From contig DVLH01000047.1 of the NCBI GenBank assembly GCA_018715585.1, positions 1 through 9,029 on the forward strand: a DNA stretch of 9,029 nucleotides, given 5' to 3'. The notes under the pieces are model-generated. The model was not told the origin of the DNA. It did no database searches and saw only the letters and a list, made by a program, of their open reading frames with translations. Of this stretch, positions 1 to 4,999 are shown in pieces (positions within the stretch are counted from its first letter, which is position 1; the number at the start of each line of letters is the position of its first letter). Made by a program: the position numbers and the translations under genes. This DNA comes from Candidatus Aphodomonas merdavium. GTDB taxonomy: Bacteria; Bacillota; Clostridia; Christensenellales; Aristaeellaceae.

Positions 1-539
1 TCATGGGGGTTAGCGCGAACGTATCGGCGCCCAAGGTAGCCAAGGTGCTTTGCCAAGGTGAAAAAGGCGTCGTCAAGGACAAGTACGAATATGTGGGCGC
101 TACCAGCTGCCGCACGGCGGCGTCGATGGCGGGCGGCCCGAAGCTTTGCCCTTATGCCTGCGTGGGCCTGGGCGATTGCGAGCGCGCGTGCAAGTTTGGC
201 GCAATTTCCATTCACAACGGCATTGCGCATATCGACGAAACAAAATGTACGGCTTGCGGCGCTTGTGAAAAGACTTGCCCGCGCGGCGTTATCAAACTGC
301 TGCCGCTGCATAGCACGGTCGTCGTTCGCTGCCGCAACAGCGAAACGGGCCGCATTGCGCGCGAGATGTGCATGAAGGCGTGCATCGCCTGCAAGCTGTG
401 CGAGAAGCAGTGCAAATACGACGCCATTCACGTCGTCAACGGCTATGCCATGATCGATCCGGAAAAGTGCACGCGCTGCGGCGCATGTGCGGAAAAATGC
501 CCAGCAGGGTGCATCACGATGCCGGTCAAGACGGCGTAA
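1..539 (+). CDS. rnfB: RnfB, ion-translocating ferredoxin:NAD oxidoreductase subunit B (3' part)
   Basis: This is the C-terminal 178 residues of RnfB; the N-terminal membrane anchor and first Fe-S domain lie left of the window. The frame is open at the edge, so the ATG at base 3 is probably internal. Cys-rich motifs are visible in order: C-x3-C-x5-C-x3-C (from about residue 49 of the visible part), C-x2-C-x2-C-x3-C (CTACGACEKTC), then MKACIACKLCEKQC and CTRCGACAEKC. These fit the string of [4Fe-4S] clusters in clostridial RnfB. In the family, RnfB takes electrons from ferredoxin on the cytoplasmic side and passes them into the membrane Rnf complex, which reduces NAD+ while pumping Na+ or H+. 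RnfB is often the last gene of rnfCDGEAB in Clostridia, which agrees with the terminator right after its TAA. A polyferredoxin of another complex is possible but less likely, given the PKVAKVLCQG and CIACKLCEKQC stretches. Confidence 0.92.
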   Translation, partial: MGVSANVSAPKVAKVLCQGEKGVVKDKYEYVGATSCRTAASMAGGPKLCPYACVGLGDCERACKFGAISIHNGIAHIDETKCTACGACEKTCPRGVIKLLPLHSTVVVRCRNSETGRIAREMCMKACIACKLCEKQCKYDAIHVVNGYAMIDPEKCTRCGACAEKCPAGCITMPVKTA

Positions 540-550
540 GAAAAACGATC

Positions 551-613
551 CCCGCCCGGCTGCGGGCGGTCAATCGCAAGCAAAGCGCTCCCGCTGCGGG
601 GCGCTTTTTGCTT
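551..613 (+). terminator. Tandem hairpins ending the rnf operon
   Basis: Two hairpins follow the rnfB stop. The first pairs CCGCCC (552-557) with GGGCGG (564-569). The second pairs AAAGCGC (582-588) with GCGCTTT (601-607), extended inward by CCCG (590-593) with CGGG (597-600), and has a T run at 605-609. The second is the likely intrinsic terminator; the T run partly belongs to its stem. The first could act as a 3'-end stabiliser. Confidence 0.75.
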
Positions 614-661
614 GCGTGCACGGTAGATTGGGGATGTGCCGGTTCTTGGGAAAAAAGAGGC

Positions 662-690
662 TTGACAACGCGCGAGGAATGGATTATAAT
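662..690 (+). promoter_or_regulatory. Consensus sigma-A promoter for the met leader and metNIQ
   Basis: TTGACA at 662-667 and TATAAT at 685-690 are separated by exactly 17 bases, a perfect match to the housekeeping consensus. Transcription should start near 696-698. Such a strong promoter placed ahead of a terminator fits control by attenuation rather than by initiation. Confidence 0.9.
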
Positions 691-711
691 TCGCCCATAT
701 TCAGTTTGTAT

Positions 712-723
712 GCGCAATTGCGC
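712..723 (+). repeat. Short perfect palindrome in the met leader
   Basis: GCGCAATTGCGC is a perfect 12-base palindrome just downstream of the predicted transcription start and just before the leader ribosome binding site at 725-733. It may form a small 5' hairpin (4 G-C pairs, AATT loop) or be an operator for a dimeric repressor. Nothing else in the window shares it as a second operator, so its role is open. Confidence 0.35.
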
Positions 724-742
724 CGGAAGGAGGCTCGCACAG

Positions 743-811
743 ATGTTCCATTGTGCCATGGGTATGTCGATGCGTGCGGCCGTTTCCCGCGCGCTGTTTG
801 TGCTGCGTTGA
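743..811 (+). CDS. Putative Met-rich leader peptide (22 aa)
   Basis: A 22-codon frame starts at ATG 743 and stops at TGA 809-811. It has one of the best ribosome binding sites in the window (AAGGAGG at 727-733, 9 bases before the ATG). It begins MFHCAMGMSMR, so codons 1, 6, 8 and 10 are Met and codon 4 is Cys; the remainder is Ala, Arg, Val and Leu. It sits between a consensus promoter and an intrinsic terminator, directly upstream of a methionine importer. This is the layout of an attenuator leader peptide, in which slow translation at Met codons (758-772) would change downstream RNA folding. Expression and function are inferred. A chance short frame is possible, but the strong ribosome binding site and Met cluster argue against it. 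Confidence 0.6.
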   Translation: MFHCAMGMSMRAAVSRALFVLR

Positions 812-837
812 CTGAAGCTTAGTTTAGCAAGCTTTAG
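812..837 (+). promoter_or_regulatory. Hairpin directly after the leader-peptide stop codon
   Basis: CTGAAGCTT (812-820) pairs with AAGCTTTAG (829-837), nine pairs including one G-U, around an 8-base loop. It starts on the base after the leader stop codon and ends on the base before the terminator stem, so the two hairpins can stack. It may act as a pause hairpin that couples the ribosome to RNA polymerase. That role is inferred from its position. Confidence 0.5.
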
Positions 838-868
838 CCGTTCCGCAAACGCGCGGAACGGTTTTTTT
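838..868 (+). terminator. Intrinsic terminator / attenuator ahead of metN
   Basis: CCGTTCCGC (838-846) pairs perfectly with GCGGAACGG (853-861) around a 6-base loop and is followed by seven T (862-868). It lies about 165 bases after the predicted start site and before metN, so it would stop transcription prematurely unless antagonised. CCGCGCG at 787-793, inside the leader peptide frame, is exactly complementary to CGCGCGG at 850-856, which overlaps the terminator 3' arm, so an alternative fold is available. Confidence 0.88.
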
Positions 869-912
869 CGTTTCTGCAAAGGATGAAGGGAAGAAGGGTC
901 ATGGCGCCTACA

Positions 913-945
913 GGTGCGCCGGCCCGCACCGCGCGCAGGGCGCGC
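913..945 (+). promoter_or_regulatory. GC-rich structured 5' region before metN
   Basis: Between the terminator and the preferred metN start the RNA can form GGTGCG (913-918) with CGCACC (925-930), followed at once by two GCGCGC copies (931-936 and 940-945), which are complementary to each other but only three bases apart. The region ends close to the AAGGAGA ribosome binding site at 954-960. It could affect translation initiation of metN; no known riboswitch class was recognised here. Confidence 0.3.
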
Positions 946-972
946 AGGCGCAAAAGGAGAGTGAACAGGACC

Positions 973-2019
973 ATGGAAAGCCGTTCCCCGCGCGAAGCGC
1001 TGCCCGTGATGATCGACATTCAGAACGTGCGAAAGACGTTCCCGACATCGCACGGCGAGGTCGTCGCACTCGATGGGATTGATTTGACAATCCGCCAGGG
1101 CGATATCTATGGCGTGATCGGCATGAGCGGTGCGGGCAAATCGACGCTCATCCGCTGTGTCAACCGCTTGGAACGCCCGACGGATGGGCGTATCCTCATC
1201 GGCGGCGAGGACATTTTGGCCGCTAACGAAAAGGACCTGCTTCGCCTGCGCCGCCAGGTGGGCATGATCTTTCAGCAGTTCAACCTGCTGATGCAGTCCA
1301 CGGTGGAAAAAAACATCCTCTTTCCGATGGAGATTTCCGGCGTGGCGCGCGGTGCGGCGCGCAAGCGCGTGAAGGAGCTGCTGGAGATTGTCGGCTTGTC
1401 GGATAAGGCATCCGCTTATCCGGCGCAGCTTTCGGGCGGGCAAAAGCAGCGCGTGGCCATTGCCCGGACGCTTGCGACGAACCCGAGCGTGCTGCTTTGC
1501 GACGAGGCGACGAGCGCGCTGGACCCGATGACGACGAAATCCATCCTCGAACTGCTGCAAAAGCTGAACCGCGAGCTGGGCATCACCATTGTCGTCATCA
1601 CGCATGAAATGCAGGTCATCCGCCAGATCTGCACGCAGGTGGCAATCATCAGCGACGGGCGGATTGCCGAAAAAGGCGATGTGGCCGAGATCTTTACCAA
1701 CCCGCGCACACCTGCCGCGCGCCGCCTGTTCGGCATTCCCGAGGGAAGCCGGGGACAGAGCGGGCAGTGCATCCGCATCGTCTTTGACGGGGGCATGTAT
1801 GCCGAGCCGGTCGTTTCGGAGATGGTGCTGGAGCTGGGCGTGCCGGTGAGCATCCTGCAGGCGGAGATTAAGCGCATTCGCGGGCGGAGCATCGGCGAGA
1901 TGATCCTGCGCATGCCCGACAGCGAGGACGACGCGCAGCGCGCCATCCGCTATTTGCGCCAGCGGCAATTGACGGTAGAGGAGGTTGAAATCAGCCATGA
2001 CGGCGAAGCTACTCGTTGA
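973..2019 (+). CDS. metN: Methionine ABC transporter ATP-binding protein MetN
   Basis: This is a 348-residue ATPase that energises methionine import from the cytoplasmic side of MetI. Walker A GMSGAGKST is at 50-58, the Q-loop at 101-102, the ABC signature LSGGQ at 153-157, Walker B VLLCDE at 173-178, then SALDP and the switch His at 211. About residues 265-340 form the C-terminal NIL regulatory domain, which in E. coli MetN binds Met and inhibits transport. Length matches the family (about 340-345). I chose ATG 973 because AAGGAGA lies upstream at 954-960, although the spacing (13-14) is long. ATG 1009 would give the minimal family start (MIDIQNV) but has no ribosome binding site; ATG 901 and ATG 883 add an Arg-rich stretch that looks non-coding. 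It overlaps metI by 23 bases. Confidence 0.95.
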   Translation: MESRSPREALPVMIDIQNVRKTFPTSHGEVVALDGIDLTIRQGDIYGVIGMSGAGKSTLIRCVNRLERPTDGRILIGGEDILAANEKDLLRLRRQVGMIFQQFNLLMQSTVEKNILFPMEISGVARGAARKRVKELLEIVGLSDKASAYPAQLSGGQKQRVAIARTLATNPSVLLCDEATSALDPMTTKSILELLQKLNRELGITIVVITHEMQVIRQICTQVAIISDGRIAEKGDVAEIFTNPRTPAARRLFGIPEGSRGQSGQCIRIVFDGGMYAEPVVSEMVLELGVPVSILQAEIKRIRGRSIGEMILRMPDSEDDAQRAIRYLRQRQLTVEEVEISHDGEATR

Positions 2020-2656
2020 AATCGGCACGGGAATCTATGAGACGCTGTATATGACGCTGCTGTCCACGCTGCTGGGCTATGTGATCGGCCTGCCGCTGGG
2101 GGTTGTGCTGCTGATTACGCGCAAGGACGGCATCCGCCAGGCGCCCGCGCTCAACAACGCGCTCGGGGTGATCGTCAACATCCTGCGCTCTGTACCGTTT
2201 TTGATTCTGATGATTTTCGTCATTCCCTTTACGCGCCTGCTTATCGGCAAGAGCTACGGCTCCGTGGCGACGATTGTGCCGCTGACGATTGCGGCTTTCC
2301 CGTTCATCAGCCGCATGGTTGAGTCGGCCCTGGCAGAGGTGGACGGCGGTGTGATTGAGGCGGCGCAGGCGATGGGCGCAACGCCCATGCAGATCGTCCG
2401 CAAGGTGCTCCTGCCCGAGGCGTTGCCATCGCTCATCTCCGGCGCGGCCATCGTCACCACGAACGTGCTGGGCTATTCGGCCATGGCCGGGTCGATTGGC
2501 GGCGGCGGCCTAGGGGCCATCGCTATCAACTACGGCTATTACCGCTTTGACACGGAGATCATGCTGCTGTGCATCGTCATCATGGTGGTGATGGTGCAGG
2601 GCATCCAACTGGTCGGAACGAAGCTGTCGGTTGCACTTGACCATAGGCTTCGCTGA
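1997..2656 (+). CDS. metI: Methionine ABC transporter permease MetI
   Basis: This 219-residue integral membrane protein forms the Met channel as a dimer and docks onto MetN. Hydrophobic segments lie at roughly 18-42, 55-82, 88-105, 147-175 and 186-208. The cytoplasmic coupling loop EAAQAMGATPMQIVRK (about 121-136) is the EAA motif that contacts the ATPase. The later GYSAMAGSIGGGGLG stretch (159-173) is typical of MetI. Length equals that of E. coli MetI (217). ATG 1997 is preferred: AGAGGAGG at 1977-1984 lies 12 bases upstream, whereas the in-frame TTG at 1985 touches that site. The start lies inside the end of metN (metN stop at 2017-2019), so translation is probably coupled. Confidence 0.95.
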   Translation: MTAKLLVEIGTGIYETLYMTLLSTLLGYVIGLPLGVVLLITRKDGIRQAPALNNALGVIVNILRSVPFLILMIFVIPFTRLLIGKSYGSVATIVPLTIAAFPFISRMVESALAEVDGGVIEAAQAMGATPMQIVRKVLLPEALPSLISGAAIVTTNVLGYSAMAGSIGGGGLGAIAINYGYYRFDTEIMLLCIVIMVVMVQGIQLVGTKLSVALDHRLR

Positions 2657-2703
2657 CATAATCGCCCGAATCCAACTCAATTGAAATCAAGGAGGATGGA
2701 ACC

Positions 2704-3519
2704 ATGAAGAAATTGCTTGCTATTGCCCTGTGCCTGACGTTGGCGCTGTGCGCTGCCAGCGCGTTCGCGCTGGAGACGGTTACCATCGCGGCGACCCCCG
2801 TGCCGCATGTGGTTATCCTGGAATTCGTCGCCCCCTTCATGGAGGAGTTGGGCTACGAGCTGGATATCCGCACGTTTAACGATTATGTGCTGCCTAACCA
2901 GGTTGTGGAATCGGGCGAGATGGACGGCAACTATTTCCAGCATGTCGCCTATCTTAACACGTTCAACAGCGAAAACGGTACGCATCTTGTTACCGCCATC
3001 CCGGTGCACTTTGAGCCCATGGGCGTTTTCAAGGGCAAGTGCGATAGCCTCGATACGCTGCCGGACGGCGCCGTGATCGGCGTGCCCAACGATACGTCCA
3101 ACGAATACCGCGCGCTTGCGTTGCTGCAGGAAATCGGCCTGATCACGCTGGATCCGGAAGCGGGCGTGACCGCCAGCAAGCTGGACATTATCGATAACCC
3201 CAAGAACCTGGAGATCGTCGAAGTCGAAGCCGCGCAGCTGCCGCGCATGCTTGCCGATTTTGACCTTGCCGTCATCAACGGCAACTATGCGCTGGACGCC
3301 GGCCTGTCCGTGCTGACGGATACCGTCGCCTGCGAGAGCAGCGAATCCGAAGGCTATGACGAGCGCGTCAACTATGTCTGCGTCAAGGAAGGCAACGAGA
3401 ACGCCCCGTGGGTAGAGGCGCTGCGCGAGTGCCTCAGCCGCGAAGAAACAAAGGCGTTTATTGAAGAGACGTATGCGGGCAGCGTCGTGCTGGCGCTGGA
3501 TGCACAGCAGCAGCAGTAA
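2704..3519 (+). CDS. metQ: Methionine ABC transporter substrate-binding protein MetQ (NlpA family)
   Basis: This is the 271-residue extracytoplasmic receptor that captures methionine and delivers it to MetI. An N-terminal signal (KK, then a long hydrophobic run to about residue 22) precedes the mature domain. NlpA/MetQ motifs follow: NYFQHVAYLNTF (76-87), NDTSNEYRALALLQEIGLI (129-147), DNPKNLEIVEVEAAQLPRML (164-183) and DLAVINGNYALDAGL (187-201). The only Cys in the signal is C16, preceded by Leu-Ala-Leu, which is not a good lipobox because the -1 residue should be Gly, Ala or Ser. SAFA (19-22) is a good signal peptidase I site. So it may be released rather than lipid-anchored, unlike most MetQ. 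AAGGAGG at 2689-2695 gives an ideal 8-base spacing. It ends in QQQQ. The gap after metI is 47 bases. Confidence 0.94.
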   Translation: MKKLLAIALCLTLALCAASAFALETVTIAATPVPHVVILEFVAPFMEELGYELDIRTFNDYVLPNQVVESGEMDGNYFQHVAYLNTFNSENGTHLVTAIPVHFEPMGVFKGKCDSLDTLPDGAVIGVPNDTSNEYRALALLQEIGLITLDPEAGVTASKLDIIDNPKNLEIVEVEAAQLPRMLADFDLAVINGNYALDAGLSVLTDTVACESSESEGYDERVNYVCVKEGNENAPWVEALRECLSREETKAFIEETYAGSVVLALDAQQQQ

Positions 3520-3556
3520 TCCCTGCTCCGCCTTTGCGGGCGTGCCGGATTGCTAT

Positions 3557-3606
3557 CAAAACAATTAACACAGGAAGCAGCTGCAAAGGCTGCTTCCTTT
3601 GTTTTG
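3557..3606 (+). terminator. Strong terminator after metQ
   Basis: AGGAAGCAGC (3572-3581) pairs perfectly with GCTGCTTCCT (3589-3598) around a 7-base loop, followed by TTGTTTTG. CAAAACAA (3557-3564) can extend the stem with TTGTTTTG (3599-3606) across an internal loop, so on the minus strand it has an A/T-rich partner too and might work in both directions. It closes the metNIQ operon. Confidence 0.88.
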
Positions 3607-4320
3607 TCCACCGCTTTATGGCGTGCAGCAAAGGCGCTGGCGGTGCCGCCATTTTTGAGCTTTTAAGCGCCGTTAGCCGATCCGGAACGCACCGGAGGCA
3701 TAAGCAGTATTCGGTTGCGTTTTTCTTTTTGTGCGAATCGTTTGTCTCTCCAAGCTCGTCGGGCAGTTATTTGGCGTTTTCGGCAGGATGCGCGGTTTCA
3801 TCGATTTCCATGCCAAAGTGTAGGGCGAGGGCGGCCTTTGAAAACGCGGCGATGGGGCGGCGCAATTGGCAAAAGCCCGGTTGCCCTGGCAAAACGTACC
3901 ATGGCGATTGCAACGGCGAGGGGAGCGGCAATGCGAAAGATGGGCATTCTCCCATGGCTTGGGGGCAGGGGGAAAGCTGGCTTTCGAAAAAGAGCCTAGA
4001 TAGGCTTCACCGCACAAAGCGCCGGCACTTTTGTGAGCGCCAGGGCGTCTTCATAGAGCCCAGCGGTAGGCCTTTGGCGGCCCACAGGCGTGCCCGCGCC
4101 ATCCGCGTTCCGAAAACGGTGGGGGGAAAGGGCTTTCCCAACGCCGTTATGAAGGACAGCGGCTTTCAATCCTCCCTATGCTGGCACAATTTCCGTTCCA
4201 GTGCCATTTTATTGTATTTAGAGAATCAACATGAATAGTCCTTTATGGCCTTATGGCATTTGCGATACAGAGGCAGCGGGCCGGGAAAAAGTACGTATCG
4301 GGCGAAATTGTGATTTGGAA
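3607..4320 (+). other. Long gene-poor spacer
   Basis: About 710 bases between the metQ terminator and the next promoter hold no convincing gene. Open frames exist on both strands (plus 3534-4238; minus 3673-4017), but they lack ribosome binding sites and recognisable motifs, and their composition is rich in Arg, Pro, Ser and Cys, as in chance frames. Hairpins are present: ATGGG/CCCAT around 3939-3955, GAAAG/CTTTC near 3972-3985, and a two-part hairpin at 4115-4148. The last 60 bases (about 4195-4260) are clearly AT-richer than the surroundings. It could be a decayed gene, an unrecognised RNA, or a regulatory spacer. Confidence 0.5.
4115..4148 (+). repeat. Nested inverted repeat in the spacer
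   Basis: AACGG (4115-4119) pairs with CCGTT (4144-4148), and inside it GGGAAAG (4124-4130) pairs with CTTTCCC (4133-4139). The inner loop is very tight (2 bases) so one or two pairs must open. There is no T run on either side, so it is not a standard terminator. No function is assigned. Confidence 0.4.
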
Positions 4321-4349
4321 TTGTGTTTGCCAGGGGAATTGTATATAAT
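4321..4349 (+). promoter_or_regulatory. Predicted sigma-A promoter for the DUF1836-relQ operon
   Basis: TATAAT at 4344-4349 is a perfect -10 box in an AT-rich stretch. TTGTGT at 4321-4326 is a weak -35 box at the optimal 17-base spacing. Transcription would start near 4356, giving a short leader of about 19 bases before ATG 4375. The weak -35 suggests an activator or a modest expression level. Confidence 0.65.
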
Positions 4350-4374
4350 GAAATTAAAGAAAGAGAGATATAGT

Positions 4375-4986
4375 ATGCTTTACGATATGGAACTCATTGC
4401 GCACAAGCTGGTGCGCTGGGAAAATTTTATTCATTCCTACCGCCTGCCCCGCTGGGAAGAAATTCCGGATTTCGGGCTTTATATGGAGCAGGTGGTCGTG
4501 TTTTTGTCGGATGCGCTGTGCTTTATGCCTGCGCCGGAATCGCCCAAGGAACGGCTGATTTCGGCCGCGGCGATCAACAACTATGTTCGCCTGCGCCTGA
4601 TGCCCGCGCCGGTAAAAAAACGCTATTACCGCGTGCATTTGGCTTATTTGCTGATGATCTTTACCCTCAAGCAAAGCCTGAGCATTCGCGATGTACAGCG
4701 GCTAACACCCGCCGACCTTTCCTCGGAGCAGGTAGAGGCGGTATACGCTGATTATGCCGAGCGGTTCCGCAGGATTGCGCTTTTGTTTACGGAACAGACG
4801 CGGAATGCCGCGCAGGGGATGCTCTGCCCGGAGCAAAACACAGACGCTACCGTTTCCGGTTTGGCGGTGATGGGCGCGCTCGTATCCGCGTTTGCGCGCA
4901 TTCTTGCCGAAAAAATCGTCCGCTTGCAGGGAGCCGATACGCAGGCCGTGCTCGCGCTGGAGGAGCAAGGCGAACCACGGGTATAA
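4375..4986 (+). CDS. DUF1836 family protein, putative transcriptional regulator
   Basis: This 203-residue protein resembles the DUF1836 family of Bacillota. The recognisable core runs from about residue 25 to 115: RWEEIPDFGLYMEQVVVFL, then ISAAAINNYVRLRLMPAPVKKRYYRVHLAYLLMI and FTLKQSLSIRDVQRL. The INNYVRLRLMPAPVKKRY part looks like a MerR-type winged helix-turn-helix (turn of helices followed by a basic wing), so DNA binding is likely; targets are unknown. The start is ATG 4375: a weak AAGAGAG site lies 7 bases upstream, and a frame extended to 4231 would run through the promoter and lacks family similarity. It is first in a tight operon (13 bases before the next gene), so it may control this operon. 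The C-terminal third, about 120-203, is helical-looking and has no recognised motif. Family assignment is from memory of the motif. Confidence 0.83.
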   Translation: MLYDMELIAHKLVRWENFIHSYRLPRWEEIPDFGLYMEQVVVFLSDALCFMPAPESPKERLISAAAINNYVRLRLMPAPVKKRYYRVHLAYLLMIFTLKQSLSIRDVQRLTPADLSSEQVEAVYADYAERFRRIALLFTEQTRNAAQGMLCPEQNTDATVSGLAVMGALVSAFARILAEKIVRLQGADTQAVLALEEQGEPRV

Positions 4987-4999
4987 AAAAGGAGAAAGG

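Noticed and set aside
368..811. A 147-codon frame running from rnfB through the promoter to the leader peptide
   Set aside because: It overlaps rnfB out of frame and crosses a terminator and promoter; only its last 22 codons, with their own ribosome binding site, are plausible as the leader peptide.
697..861. SAM (S-box) or T-box riboswitch ahead of metNIQ
   Set aside because: The region is too short for a T-box with a specifier stem and has no T-box GGTGGNACCGCG-like element, and the conserved S-box start (AAGAG followed by GGAGGGA) is absent.
526..2028. A 500-codon open frame on the minus strand across metN
   Set aside because: It is antisense to the fully motif-supported metN, has the His/Arg/Gln/Leu-rich composition of a GC-rich shadow frame, and would also run through the promoter, leader and terminator.
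3673..4017. A 114-codon minus-strand frame in the spacer
   Set aside because: No ribosome binding site, promoter or terminator was seen for it, and its Pro/Arg/Ser/Cys-rich sequence resembles no family.
3534..4238. A 234-codon plus-strand frame over the spacer
   Set aside because: It starts within the metQ terminator region, has no ribosome binding site, no recognisable motif, and a composition like chance coding.
4231..4374. A 48-residue N-terminal extension of the DUF1836 protein
   Set aside because: It would include the predicted promoter, has no ribosome binding site, and similarity to the family begins only after ATG 4375.
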